Shown here: piece after piece, positions 1 to 8,442 of the stretch
How the letters are laid out: each line of letters starts with the position of its first letter
Numbering within the stretch: position 1 is the stretch's first letter
From: Cellulosilyticum lentocellum DSM 5427
Lineage (GTDB): Bacteria > Bacillota > Clostridia > Lachnospirales > Cellulosilyticaceae
DNA length: 64,000 bases
Assembly (NCBI RefSeq): GCF_000178835.2
Contig: NC_015275.1
Coordinates: forward strand, 3,307,001-3,371,000
Reading direction: 5' to 3'
Translations under genes and position numbers: made by a program
Notes under the pieces: model-generated
What the model saw: only the letters and a program-made list of their open reading frames with translations
Database searches by the model: none
What the model was told of the DNA's origin: nothing

Positions 1-393
1 GACAACTGGTACACCTGCAGCAATCATCATTTCTCTTGCTTTGGCTTTATCTCCCATGAGGCGAATCATCTCACCTGTAGGTCCAATAAAGGTAATCCCA
101 CACTTCTCACAGATTTCTGCAAACTTAGCATTCTCTGATAAAAATCCAAAGCCCGGATGAAGTGCATCACAACCTGTTAAAACGGCTGCACTAATAATGT
201 TTTCTATATTAAGGTAACTATTCTTAGGAAGAGGACTTCCTATACATACTGCTTCATCTGCTAGTTGTACATGGAGTGCTTCTTCATCAGCTGTTGAGTA
301 CACCGCTACAGTTGCAATACCCATTTCTTTACACGCCCTAATAATACGAACAGCAATTTCTCCTCTATTAGCAACAAGTACTTTTTCTATCAT
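1..393 (-). CDS. accC: Biotin carboxylase subunit of acetyl-CoA carboxylase, N-terminal part
   Basis: Only the first 131 codons lie in the window; the gene continues past the left edge. The translation begins [20 protein letters not shown] and continues with the [10 protein letters not shown] segment, both hallmarks of the biotin carboxylase N-terminal domain. The enzyme carboxylates the biotin on AccB with ATP and bicarbonate, the first step of malonyl-CoA synthesis in the cytosol. The ATG at 393 is supported by AGGAGGTG seven bases upstream; a second AAGGAGG abuts the ATG and is too close to act. It lies 16 bp after fabZ in the same operon. Identification is secure, but the catalytic ATP-grasp domain is outside the window. 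Confidence 0.95.
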   Translation of the reverse strand, partial: MIEKVLVANRGEIAVRIIRACKEMGIATVAVYSTADEEALHVQLADEAVCIGSPLPKNSYLNIENIISAAVLTGCDALHPGFGFLSENAKFAEICEKCGITFIGPTGEMIRLMGDKAKAREMMIAAGVPVV

Positions 394-409
394 CCTCCTT
401 CACCTCCTA

Positions 410-832
410 TTAGCCGATAGCAAAAATAAGTTCTGCTTCACATACCTTTTTACCTTCTACACTAGCAACTGCCTTACCTACACCCATAGGGCCTTTTTGC
501 TTAATAATGGCGCACTCTAGCTTTAAGGTATCACCTGGTACTACTTTACCTCTAAATTTAGCATCTTTAATCCCACCAAAGTAAGCAATCTTACCTTTAA
601 AGGCTTCCTGTGACAAAAGTGCAATAGCACCTACTTGAGCTAGTGCTTCTACTATTAAAACGCCTGGCATAACAGGCTCCTGTGGAAAATGTCCTTGAAA
701 AAAAGGTTCATTAATGGTTACATTTTTATAGCCTACAGCTGCCCCGCCATCTTCCAGTAATTCTGCTTTATCAACCAGTAAAAAAGGATATCTATGGGGA
801 ATAATCTCCATAATCTGCTTTGTATTTAACAT
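410..832 (-). CDS. fabZ: 3-hydroxyacyl-ACP dehydratase FabZ
   Basis: This 140-residue protein has the usual FabZ length. It carries the HRYPFLLVD motif near residue 13 and the hot-dog-fold catalytic stretch [20 protein letters not shown] with His48 and Glu62. FabZ dehydrates 3-hydroxyacyl-ACP to trans-2-enoyl-ACP in each elongation cycle. It lies between accB and accC, as in the streptococcal fab cluster. In that cluster a separate isomerase (FabM) supplies unsaturated chains. No fabM is seen here, so how unsaturated fatty acids arise cannot be told from this window. Confidence 0.96.
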   Translation of the reverse strand: MLNTKQIMEIIPHRYPFLLVDKAELLEDGGAAVGYKNVTINEPFFQGHFPQEPVMPGVLIVEALAQVGAIALLSQEAFKGKIAYFGGIKDAKFRGKVVPGDTLKLECAIIKQKGPMGVGKAVASVEGKKVCEAELIFAIG

Positions 833-846
833 GGTTTACTCCTTCT

Positions 847-1308
847 CTATTTTAAAATAAAGAGAGGCTGGCCAAATTCCACCATAGACTCATTAGCTGC
901 TAAAATCTCTACTACTTCGCCTTCTATCTCTGCCTCTACTTCATTCATTAGTTTCATAGCTTCAATCACACATACCACATCGCCCTTTTTCACTTTAGAA
1001 CCAACTTCTACAAAAGGCTTTGCTTTAGGACTGCTAGCTGCATAGAAAGTTCCTACCATAGGTGATGTAATGGCCTTTGCTGGTACTTCTGCCGCAGGTG
1101 TCATCTTTGGTTCACTCATAACAACATCATTATTGTAAGCAGGACTTTGCACACTTGGTGCTAGGGGTGCTGTTTCTGTCATGACTGTTTGATAAATGGT
1201 TTGTTCTTTGCCTAGCTTTAGCTCAAAATCTTCGCATTTAAGAGAAAGCTTGGTAAGCTCTGCTTCACTAAAAGCTTTAATAAGTTCTTTTATTGTTTCG
1301 ATTTCCAT
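847..1308 (-). CDS. accB: Biotin carboxyl carrier protein of acetyl-CoA carboxylase
   Basis: The 153-residue protein has a variable N-terminal region, a Pro/Ala-rich linker (about residues 45-80) and a C-terminal biotinyl domain. That domain carries the EAMKLMNEVE motif, in which Lys119 is the expected biotinylation site. It carries the carboxyl group between AccC and the carboxyltransferase. Its ATG directly abuts the fabF stop codon, and its ribosome binding site (GGAGG) lies inside the end of fabF, so translation is probably coupled. Length and motif are normal. Confidence 0.96.
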   Translation of the reverse strand: MEIETIKELIKAFSEAELTKLSLKCEDFELKLGKEQTIYQTVMTETAPLAPSVQSPAYNNDVVMSEPKMTPAAEVPAKAITSPMVGTFYAASSPKAKPFVEVGSKVKKGDVVCVIEAMKLMNEVEAEIEGEVVEILAANESMVEFGQPLFILK

Positions 1309-2550
1309 TTAAGCTTCCTCCCATTTCTTAAAGATTAAAGTGGCATTATGGCCACCAAAACCAAGAGAATTACTCATGGCATATTGGACTTTTTCATCTC
1401 TTCCCTCACCTGGCACATAATCAAGTGGGCAAGCTTCATCTCTCACCTGATAGTTAGCTGTCGGTGGGATAAAGTCTTCTTCTACTGCCTTAGCAATGGC
1501 AATGGCTTCAATGGCACCAGCTGCACCTAGGAGATGGCCTGTCATTGATTTAGTAGAGCTAACAGCTACTTTAGTAGCTTCACCAAATACACTTTGAATT
1601 GCCATAGTTTCATAAAGGTCATTGTACTGTGTACTTGTACCATGAGCATTAATATAATTCACAGCTTCTGAAGCAATACCTGCTTCTCTTAAAGCTTCTT
1701 CCATAGCCCTAGCCGCACCTACCCCTCCTGGAGCTGGTGTCGTAATATGATGTGCATCACCTGTTGCACCATAGCCAACCACTTCTGCTATAATAGAAGC
1801 GCCTCTTTTCTTTGCATGCTCTAAAGTTTCCATGACTAGTACACCTGCGCCTTCACCCATAACAAAACCACTACGTTCTTTATCAAAAGGAATAGATGCT
1901 CTCATAGGATCTTCACTCGTCGTTAATGCTGTTAAAGCATTAAACCCAGCAATCCCTAAAGGCGTAATACAAGCTTCACTGCCGCCTGCTAGCATCACCT
2001 CTTGAAAACCTTGTTTTAAATATCTGAAGGCTTCTCCAATAGAGTGTGTACCAGAAGCACAGGCTGTAACCACCGTAGAGCAAACACCTTTTGCACCTGT
2101 ATGAATAGCTACATTACCTGCTGCCATATTGACAATTGCCATAGGTACAAATAAAGGAGATACTCTTTTTGCGCCTTTTTCATGAAGTTTAAGCGTCTCT
2201 TGTTCAATAACATCTAAGGCTCCAATACCACTTCCAATCATAACACCCACCTTATGGGCATCTTCCTCTTCCATATTGAGCTTTGCATTTTCAAGAGCTT
2301 GTTTGCTAGCATAAATAGCAAATTGAGAAAATCTAGCTAGTCTTCTTGCTTCTCTTTTATCGATGTATTTTTCTACTTCAAAGTCTGTTACTGTTCCTGC
2401 TACATGCACATTAGTGCCTTCAATTTGTAATTCTTCTGGAAGTACTTTAATACCACATTTTCCTTCCTTTAAGCTATTCCAATAAGTGTCTACGTCATTT
2501 CCTATCGGTGATACTACGCCCATTCCAGTAATAACAACTCTATTATTCAT
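1309..2550 (-). CDS. fabF: 3-oxoacyl-ACP synthase II FabF
   Basis: This is a condensing enzyme of 413 residues that elongates acyl-ACP with malonyl-ACP. The thiolase-fold triad is visible as Cys164 in TACASGTHS, His303 in NAHGTSTQYND and His339 in GHLLGAAGA. An in-frame GTG six bases upstream would sit only two bases from the AAGGAG site, whereas the ATG at 2550 has eight-base spacing and gives the normal start MNNRVVITGMG, so I chose the ATG. The gene lies 21 bp after fabG and immediately before accB in the fab operon. Confidence 0.96.
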   Translation of the reverse strand: MNNRVVITGMGVVSPIGNDVDTYWNSLKEGKCGIKVLPEELQIEGTNVHVAGTVTDFEVEKYIDKREARRLARFSQFAIYASKQALENAKLNMEEEDAHKVGVMIGSGIGALDVIEQETLKLHEKGAKRVSPLFVPMAIVNMAAGNVAIHTGAKGVCSTVVTACASGTHSIGEAFRYLKQGFQEVMLAGGSEACITPLGIAGFNALTALTTSEDPMRASIPFDKERSGFVMGEGAGVLVMETLEHAKKRGASIIAEVVGYGATGDAHHITTPAPGGVGAARAMEEALREAGIASEAVNYINAHGTSTQYNDLYETMAIQSVFGEATKVAVSSTKSMTGHLLGAAGAIEAIAIAKAVEEDFIPPTANYQVRDEACPLDYVPGEGRDEKVQYAMSNSLGFGGHNATLIFKKWEEA

Positions 2551-2571
2551 CTTCACTTCTCCTTCTCGTTA

Positions 2572-3315
2572 TTACATGGCCATACCGCCATCTACTTTAA
2601 TAACCTCTCCTGTAATATAGCTTGAAAGATCACTTGCTAAAAATACTGCCACATTGGCTATTTCTTCACTCACTCCAAAACATTTCATAGGAATACTTGT
2701 CATTACACTCTCTTTAACACGCTCTGGAAGTATATCTGTCATATCTGTTGTAATAAAACCTGGTGCAATTGCATTTACACGAATATTCTTACCAGCAAAT
2801 TCTTTAGCTACTGATTTGGTAAATCCAATAACTCCCGCCTTGGAGGCTGCATAGTTGCTTTGTCCGGCATTACCATTGATGCCAACTACTGAAGTCATAT
2901 TAATAATACTTCCACCTGTTTTCATCATGGCTTTAGCCCCATGCTTTGAACAATTGAAAACACCTTTTAAATTCACATCTAATACCTCTTGGAACTCTTT
3001 TTCAGTCATTCTAAGAAGTAACATATCCTTAGTAATACCTGCATTATTAACTAAAATATCTATTTTACCAAAAGCAGCTATGGTTCCTTCAATAAGTCCT
3101 TTGGCTTCTTCACTATTGGCTACATTAGCGCAAAGGGCAATAGCTTTTCCCCCTAATGCCTTAATTTCTGTTACAACTTGATCAGCTTCTTCTTTCCTTT
3201 TCTCACTACTATAGTTAATTACAACATTTGCACCTTGTTTCGCAAAGCACATAGCAATAGCTCTTCCTATGCCTCGAACACTTCCTGTAATCACCGCTAC
3301 TTTATCTTTAAGCAT
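2572..3315 (-). CDS. fabG: 3-oxoacyl-ACP reductase FabG
   Basis: This short-chain dehydrogenase of 247 residues has the Rossmann motif near residue 11 (GSVRGIGRAI), the NNAG motif at about 90-93, and the catalytic set Asn114, Ser142, Tyr155 and Lys159. It reduces 3-oxoacyl-ACP with NADPH. Its start overlaps the end of fabD by 8 bp, pointing to translational coupling inside the operon. Length and motifs are as expected for FabG. Confidence 0.96.
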   Translation of the reverse strand: MLKDKVAVITGSVRGIGRAIAMCFAKQGANVVINYSSEKRKEEADQVVTEIKALGGKAIALCANVANSEEAKGLIEGTIAAFGKIDILVNNAGITKDMLLLRMTEKEFQEVLDVNLKGVFNCSKHGAKAMMKTGGSIINMTSVVGINGNAGQSNYAASKAGVIGFTKSVAKEFAGKNIRVNAIAPGFITTDMTDILPERVKESVMTSIPMKCFGVSEEIANVAVFLASDLSSYITGEVIKVDGGMAM

Positions 3316-4252
3316 TGCCTCTACCTACCTTTTCTAATACATTTCGTAAGGTATCACTATCCTCTACGTTTAAAATAGTGGCTTCTGGTGCCATCTTTTT
3401 AACTAAGTTACTTAGTGTACATTTAGGCCCCACCTCTATAAAGGTGTCAAAGCCTTGACTTACTAAATAATGAATACTTTCTCTAAAACGTACACCTTTA
3501 ACGACTTGAAGAGGAATATTCTCTATAATCTCTTCTCTATTCATAGGCCCTGCACTCACATTACTGATTACCTCTACTTGTGGCTCCTTGAAATCAAGAG
3601 TTACAAGCTCTTTAGCTAACTTTTCTTTAGCTTCTTCCATAAGTGAACTATGAAAAGCGCCACTTACTTTAAGAGGTAACACACGTTTAGCGCCTGCTTC
3701 CTTTAATTTTAAGCTAGCTAGCTCTAATGCTTCTTTCACGCCTGCTATGGTTACTTGTCCTTCACAGTTATCATTAGCTACTTCCACTGGTAAATGACTC
3801 TCCTCGCTAATAGCCTCACAAACTGCTTTGATTTCTTCTATGCCAAGACCAATAACTGCTGACATGCCACCTGGATTTTTATTGGCTGCTTCTTCCATAT
3901 AGGTTGCTCTTTTATCAACTAATGTTAAAGCTGTTTTAAAATCTAAAGCCCCACTGGCAGTAATAGCATCATATTCGCCAAGACTAAAACCAAGCATAGC
4001 ATCTGCTTTCAACCCATTGGCTTCTAGTACTTTATAAATCGCATAGTTAGTTGTAAAAAGGGCAGCTTGGGTATAACGTGTTTGATTAATAAGTGCATGA
4101 GAATCAGTGAAGCATACTTCTCTAACGTCCCAATCTAGAACGCTAGCTGCTTCGTCAAATAATTGTTTTACAATAATATAAGAATCGTATAAGTCCTTGC
4201 CCATACCAACGTACTGTGCACCTTGGCCTGGAAATAATAGGGCTGCTTTCAT
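3308..4252 (-). CDS. fabD: Malonyl-CoA:ACP transacylase FabD
   Basis: The 314-residue protein starts MKAALLFPGQGAQYVGMG and has the nucleophile elbow GFSLGE (Ser90) and catalytic His201 (GAFHSSLM), the serine/histidine dyad of malonyl transferases. It moves malonyl from CoA to ACP. A GTG three codons upstream falls inside the AGGAGGTG ribosome binding site, so the ATG at 4252 with six-base spacing is preferred. It lies 12 bp after fabK and overlaps fabG. Confidence 0.95.
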   Translation of the reverse strand: MKAALLFPGQGAQYVGMGKDLYDSYIIVKQLFDEAASVLDWDVREVCFTDSHALINQTRYTQAALFTTNYAIYKVLEANGLKADAMLGFSLGEYDAITASGALDFKTALTLVDKRATYMEEAANKNPGGMSAVIGLGIEEIKAVCEAISEESHLPVEVANDNCEGQVTIAGVKEALELASLKLKEAGAKRVLPLKVSGAFHSSLMEEAKEKLAKELVTLDFKEPQVEVISNVSAGPMNREEIIENIPLQVVKGVRFRESIHYLVSQGFDTFIEVGPKCTLSNLVKKMAPEATILNVEDSDTLRNVLEKVGRGNA

Positions 4253-4264
4253 TTTTACCACCTC

Positions 4265-5230
4265 CTATTTGTTTTTAATTTGGCTAACCATGGTTTCTAG
4301 CCCCTCTATTTTATCTGCTAATACTTGATTGAGCTCTAGTATTAATTCTTCTACCATCTCTTTAGCAGTTTGTTCTTTAGTAATCATCCCTGAGATTTGA
4401 CCAGCAAGTACTGATCCTCTCATCACATCACCTTCTACAGCAGCCCTTCTTAAAGCACCTGTACCAAATTTGTCCAGTTCCTCAGGTGTTGCACCTGATT
4501 TTTCTAACTGAGCAAACTCTCTAGTCAGTTGATTACGAAGGCTTCTCACTGGATGTCCTGTTGAGCGACCTGTCACTACTGCATCGATATCTGATGCTTT
4601 AAGCACTCTTTGTTTGTAGCTGTCTGGAATATCACATTCTTTAGCGACTAAGAATCTGGTACCCATTTGCACACCTTGGGCTCCTAACATAAAGGCAGCT
4701 GCAATACCTCTACCATCTCCAATACCGCCAGCTGCAGTAACTGGAATATCAACTGCATCTACAACTTGTGGTACAAGGGCCATTGTACTTAGTTCACCAA
4801 TATGGCCACCTGATTCACCACCTTCAGCGATGACGGCGTCAGCACCACACTTCTCCATACGTTTTGCAAGTGCTACAGAAGGTACTACTGGTATTACTTT
4901 AATGCCGGCACTTTTCCAAAGCTCCATATACTTACCTGGATTACCTGCTCCTGTTGTCACCATACTTACGCCTTCTTCTGCAACAACCTGAGCTACTTCA
5001 TCTACATAAGGACTAAGAAGCATAATGTTAACACCAAAAGGTTTATTAGTTAAAGCTTTGCAAGCTCTGATTTCCGCGCGGAGCCAATCACTAGGAGCGT
5101 GCCCCGCTGCAATAATACCTAATCCCCCTGCCTCAGAAACTGCTGCGGCAATACTATGAGTAGCCACCCATGCCATTCCACCTTGAATAATGGGGTAGGA
5201 AATCCCCAGTAAATCACATATTGTTTTCAT
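4265..5230 (-). CDS. fabK: Enoyl-ACP reductase II FabK (FMN enzyme)
   Basis: This 321-residue TIM-barrel flavoprotein of the nitronate monooxygenase/FabK family has the IIQGGMAWV start motif and the AEGGESGGHIGE motif with His143, matching the key histidine of streptococcal FabK. It catalyses the last reduction of the elongation cycle with NAD(P)H and FMN, in place of FabI. Its place between acpP and fabD is the same as in streptococci, which supports FabK rather than a nitronate monooxygenase. A diverged homologue lies at 7267-8319. Confidence 0.93.
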   Translation of the reverse strand: MKTICDLLGISYPIIQGGMAWVATHSIAAAVSEAGGLGIIAAGHAPSDWLRAEIRACKALTNKPFGVNIMLLSPYVDEVAQVVAEEGVSMVTTGAGNPGKYMELWKSAGIKVIPVVPSVALAKRMEKCGADAVIAEGGESGGHIGELSTMALVPQVVDAVDIPVTAAGGIGDGRGIAAAFMLGAQGVQMGTRFLVAKECDIPDSYKQRVLKASDIDAVVTGRSTGHPVRSLRNQLTREFAQLEKSGATPEELDKFGTGALRRAAVEGDVMRGSVLAGQISGMITKEQTAKEMVEELILELNQVLADKIEGLETMVSQIKNK

Positions 5231-5250
5231 TACTGTTATCTCCTTATGGT

Positions 5251-5475
5251 TTATTGTTTATCTGTAATATAGGCCAGTGCATCTCCTACAGTTTGAATTT
5301 TTTCTAAGTCTTCGTTTTCAATACTAATACCAAATTCTTCTTCAATTCCCATTACCACTTCAAATAAATCTAATGAATCTGCTCCTAAATCTTCACGGAA
5401 AGTAGCTTCTGGTGTAACTTCACTTACCTCTACACTTAATTTGTCTGCGATAACTGCTTGTAATCTTTCTAACAT
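5251..5475 (-). CDS. acpP: Acyl carrier protein
   Basis: This acidic 74-residue protein carries the GADSLDLFE motif, with Ser34 as the phosphopantetheine attachment site. It carries the growing acyl chain to every Fab enzyme encoded here. The start is supported by AGGAGG seven bases upstream. The gap to fabH upstream is 106 bp, large for this operon, and contains an AT-rich heptamer repeat, so an internal promoter or processing site cannot be excluded. Confidence 0.97.
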   Translation of the reverse strand: MLERLQAVIADKLSVEVSEVTPEATFREDLGADSLDLFEVVMGIEEEFGISIENEDLEKIQTVGDALAYITDKQ

Positions 5476-5547
5476 ATTGTATTCCTCCTAAAATGTTTTT
5501 TATTTATCCTAAAAGGCTAATAGCCTATGGATGCTATTTAATTCTTC

Positions 5548-5578
5548 ATTTTTAATTTTTAATTTTTAATTTTTAATT
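5548..5578. repeat. AT-rich heptamer tandem repeat between acpP and fabH
   Basis: About four and a half copies of the heptamer ATTTTTA lie in the fabH-acpP gap, followed on the minus strand by ATGAAGAATTAA. Short tandem ATTAAAA-type runs of this form recur between genes in many bacterial genomes. Function is unknown; slippage could vary the spacing between fabH and acpP. Confidence 0.7.
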
Positions 5579-5581
5579 GTT

Positions 5582-6550
5582 TTACTTACTCCACTCAAAT
5601 AGCATAGTGCCCCAAGTAAGGCCTGCCCCAAAGCCTGAAGCAATGAGCTTATCCCCTGCTTTTAGCTTAGGACTTAGATCATATAAAGCCATAGGGATAC
5701 TAGCTGCTGATGTATTACCATGTTCATCTAAATTCTTGAAAAATTTCTCCTTTGATATTTTAAGATGACTAGCTACGCGGTCCATAATACGTGAATTAGC
5801 TTGGTGTAAAATATACCAGTCAACATCATCTGCACTATAACTAGCTACACTTAAAACTTCTTCTATACTTCTAGGTACTGTTGTTGTGGCAAAGCTATAC
5901 ACGCCTTTGCCATCCATCTTAATGGCTGGTTTTACTTCTTCCCTTTCGTAAAAGGTATGGTCAAAGCCCGCTGTTTCTAAGGTAATTTGTTCAGCACCAT
6001 CTGGTCTTGAACCTGTTACGATATGATAGATTTTATTATCCTCTGTTCCTTCATAAACGACGGCTCCTGCCCCATCTGCGAATAAAACACAGGTACCTCT
6101 ATCTTTCCAATCTACTACCTTGCTTAAGACCTCTGCTCCAATAACAAGTGCATTGTGTGCTATGCCTGTCTTAATTAAGCTATCAGCTAATTGAGTGGCA
6201 TAAACAAAACCACTGCAAGCAGCTGTTACATCAAAGCAAGTAGCCTTTTCTATACCAAGTGCTTCTGCCACCTTACAGGCTGTACTAGGCATCATGGTAT
6301 CTGGTGAAACCGTAGCCACGATTACAAGGTCTATAGCCTCTTTGCTCAGCTCACTGGTTACTACGGCTTCCCTAGCTGCTTCTATTGCTAAAGTGGTAGT
6401 CGTTTCAGTCGTAGCGATATGCCTAGATCTAATACCTGTGCGACTGGTAATCCACTCATCTGATGTGTCTACTAACTGACTAAGTTCATCATTGGATACG
6501 GTTCTTTTTGGTACTGCTTTCCCTAATCCTTTTATCCTCATTCCAATCAT
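5582..6550 (-). CDS. fabH: 3-oxoacyl-ACP synthase III FabH
   Basis: This is the 322-residue initiating condensing enzyme. The catalytic triad is visible as Cys112 (TAACSGF), His249 (LHQANSRI) and Asn279 (GNTSAAS). It condenses a starter acyl-CoA with malonyl-ACP and commits the cell to fatty-acid synthesis. The start ATG overlaps the fabT stop in an ATGA tetranucleotide, so translation is coupled to the regulator. A second ATG three codons on (MRIKG) is also possible. Confidence 0.96.
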   Translation of the reverse strand: MIGMRIKGLGKAVPKRTVSNDELSQLVDTSDEWITSRTGIRSRHIATTETTTTLAIEAAREAVVTSELSKEAIDLVIVATVSPDTMMPSTACKVAEALGIEKATCFDVTAACSGFVYATQLADSLIKTGIAHNALVIGAEVLSKVVDWKDRGTCVLFADGAGAVVYEGTEDNKIYHIVTGSRPDGAEQITLETAGFDHTFYEREEVKPAIKMDGKGVYSFATTTVPRSIEEVLSVASYSADDVDWYILHQANSRIMDRVASHLKISKEKFFKNLDEHGNTSAASIPMALYDLSPKLKAGDKLIASGFGAGLTWGTMLFEWSK

Positions 6551-7023
6551 AACTTGTTCTCCTCAAATTGTTTGGCCTTAAAATAGGCTTGTTGCTCTTC
6601 TACAAAGTGTACTAAACTTTCTAGAGATTGAATTAAAACTTGGTGTTCCTCTTCCTTTAGTCCTTGTAGCATACGTCTTACCATATGTCTATGAAAGTGG
6701 TCATGCAATCTCCAAGCTAATTTTCCCTTTTTAGTGAGCGTTAGTTGAACAAGACGCCTATCCCCTTCCTTGTCACTTCTTACGACATATTCTTTTTTTA
6801 CAAGGCGATTAATCGTTACTGTGAGGCTCCCTACTGTAATACCTAACTTATGAGCTGTTTCAGTCATGGTTTTACCTTTCAGTTCAATGGCCTCAATAGC
6901 ATGTAACTCTGTAATGGTTAATTCACTAAAAGGACCTTCTTTTAACACATCTTTCTCAAGTGTAAGAATTTTATTAAAGGAATTCACAAGCAAGGTATTT
7001 ACAATTTCAATTGAGTCCTCCAA
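6547..7023 (-). CDS. fabT: MarR-family regulator of fatty-acid synthesis, FabT type
   Basis: The 158-residue winged-helix protein has a MarR-type recognition region (MTETAHKLGITVGSLTVTIN) and the wing DKEGDRRLVQLTLT. FabT is the known repressor of the fab cluster in streptococci and lactococci, acting with acyl-ACP as corepressor. First place in the cluster and matching operators in the adjacent promoters support the same role here. The start appears to be TTG at 7023, behind GGAGGAAGG. It overlaps fabH by 4 bp and should be autoregulated. Confidence 0.9.
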   Translation of the reverse strand: MEDSIEIVNTLLVNSFNKILTLEKDVLKEGPFSELTITELHAIEAIELKGKTMTETAHKLGITVGSLTVTINRLVKKEYVVRSDKEGDRRLVQLTLTKKGKLAWRLHDHFHRHMVRRMLQGLKEEEHQVLIQSLESLVHFVEEQQAYFKAKQFEENKL

Positions 7024-7065
7024 TTTTCCTTCCTCCCTTCAAGTGAAATAAACAAAAATACTTTT

Positions 7066-7124
7066 ATTTTGCAATTCAAAGTATTTTATTTTCAAAGTAT
7101 ATGACGATAGCTTCATTTTGTCAA
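7066..7124 (-). promoter_or_regulatory. fab operon promoter with two FabT boxes
   Basis: Read on the minus strand, TTGACA (7119-7124) and TATACT (7096-7101) are 17 bp apart, a near-consensus sigma-A promoter. FabT-type boxes follow: a degenerate ACTTTGAAAATAAAAT (7083-7098) overlapping the -10, then ACTTTGAATTGCAAAAT (7066-7082). The known FabT palindrome in Lactobacillales has a TTTGA-N-TCAAA core. Binding here would block RNA polymerase and the transcript start. Confidence 0.85.
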
Positions 7125-7158
7125 TACAATTTTTTACATTTATAAGTTGATTTCTTTA

Positions 7159-7222
7159 TTGACAATTTTGTGCTTTATTCATATACTTTGATTATCAAAG
7201 TCTTTACTTTGAATATCAAAAT
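7159..7222 (+). promoter_or_regulatory. Promoter of the fabK-like gene with two FabT boxes
   Basis: TTGACA (7159-7164) and TATACT (7182-7187) are separated by 17 bp. The perfect palindrome ACTTTGATTATCAAAGT (7185-7201) overlaps the -10, and a second box, ACTTTGAATATCAAAAT (7206-7222), follows 21 bp later, that is on the same face of the helix. This fits co-repression of the divergent flavoprotein gene by FabT. Confidence 0.88.
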
Positions 7223-7266
7223 ATATGTTTACTATTCTATTTAATCTAATACATGGAGTTGATCAA

Positions 7267-8319
7267 ATGAACTTAATTCACTTGCCTTTTGGCAATTTAA
7301 AAGCAAAATTTCCTATTATTCAAGGTGGTATGGGTGTAGGTATTTCCTTGCATCAGTTAGCAGGTCATGTGGCAAAAAATGGAGGGATTGGTGTTATTTC
7401 TGCTGCTCAAGTAGGTTACCGCGAACCTGACTTTCTAACTAATACCTTAGCAGCTAATCTGCGTAGCTTAAAAGACGAGCTACTAAAAGCTAAAGCTATT
7501 GCCCCACAAGGTATTATAGGGGTTAATATCATGGTAGCTTTAAAACATTATGGTGAATATGCTAAAAAAGCTGTGGAAGCTGGCGCTGATCTTATTATTT
7601 CTGGTGCAGGTCTCCCTTTAGATTTACCACTTTTCACCAAAGGTAGTGCTACTAAAATAGCCCCTATTGTTTCTTCCGGAAAAGCTGCAAGTGTGATCTG
7701 CCGTATGTGGGATAGAAAGCATCAAGTAGCACCTGACTGCATTGTTGTAGAAGGACCTTTAGCTGGTGGACATTTAGGTTTTTCTCATGAAACGATTGCT
7801 GAAAATCCTGATGTTCTAGATATTATGAAAGAGGTTAAAGAGGTTGTTAAAGACTATGAAAATAAATACGAAAAAGCTATTCCTGTTATCGTAGCAGGAG
7901 GCTTTTACACCGGTGAAGACGTACGCCTAGCTTTAGAGCGCGGTGCAGATGGTGTGCAGATGGGTACACGCTTTGTAACAACGTATGAATGTGATGCTGC
8001 ATCAGCCTATAAAGAAGCTTATATTAAAGCTGAAAAGGAAGATATTCAAATTATTAAAAGCCCTGTTGGTATGCCTGGTCGTGCTATATTAAATGACTAT
8101 ATCAAAAATACGCCTGGTAATAACGCTTGCTTTTATCATTGTATTGAAAAATGCGGCGTGACTACTATTCCTTATTGTATTTCAAAAGTACTTATAGCTG
8201 CGGCCAAGGGAGATATTGAACATGCACTTCTTTTCTGTGGTAGTAACGCTTATAAAGCTACCCACTTAGAAACAGTGGCTGACATTTTTGATGAAATCAA
8301 AGGAGCTCTTGAAAAGTAA
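7267..8319 (+). CDS. FabK/nitronate monooxygenase-family flavoprotein
   Basis: This 350-residue TIM-barrel flavin oxidoreductase has FPIIQGGMGVG near the start and the motif VEGPLAGGHLGF with His169, diverged from the FabK motif GGESGGHIGE. It is longer than FabK, with a Cys-containing insertion near the C-terminus (CFYHCIEKCG). An upstream in-frame ATG at 7225 lacks a ribosome binding site and lies just after an operator; the ATG at 7267 follows TGGAG by eight bases and is preferred. Divergence from fabT with shared operators suggests a role in lipid metabolism, for example a second enoyl reductase or a flavin reductase acting on fatty acids. The exact substrate is not evident. Confidence 0.8.
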   Translation: MNLIHLPFGNLKAKFPIIQGGMGVGISLHQLAGHVAKNGGIGVISAAQVGYREPDFLTNTLAANLRSLKDELLKAKAIAPQGIIGVNIMVALKHYGEYAKKAVEAGADLIISGAGLPLDLPLFTKGSATKIAPIVSSGKAASVICRMWDRKHQVAPDCIVVEGPLAGGHLGFSHETIAENPDVLDIMKEVKEVVKDYENKYEKAIPVIVAGGFYTGEDVRLALERGADGVQMGTRFVTTYECDAASAYKEAYIKAEKEDIQIIKSPVGMPGRAILNDYIKNTPGNNACFYHCIEKCGVTTIPYCISKVLIAAAKGDIEHALLFCGSNAYKATHLETVADIFDEIKGALEK

Positions 8320-8344
8320 AAGCCGCAATCATCTTAGTAAAATA

Positions 8345-8388
8345 AAACGGTCATTTGGCAACCCTCACTGCCAAATGACCGTTTTTTT
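8345..8388. terminator. Rho-independent terminator after the fabK-like gene
   Basis: A 16-bp perfect stem (8345-8360 with 8369-8384), an 8-base loop and a run of seven T follow the plus-strand gene. The minus strand is also T-rich beyond the stem, so it may serve the convergent gene at 8443 too. Confidence 0.93.
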
Positions 8389-8442
8389 ACTATAGATGGG
8401 AGTCTATCTATAGTTCGACATAAAACCTTTAGTCCCTTATTA

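Noticed and set aside
5548-5578. Possible CRISPR-like array
   Set aside because: The unit is a 7-bp AT heptamer without spacers; no cas genes are near.
8390-8413. Small inverted repeat CTATAGAT with ATCTATAG
   Set aside because: Only 8 AT-rich base pairs, next to a much stronger terminator; no function can be supported.
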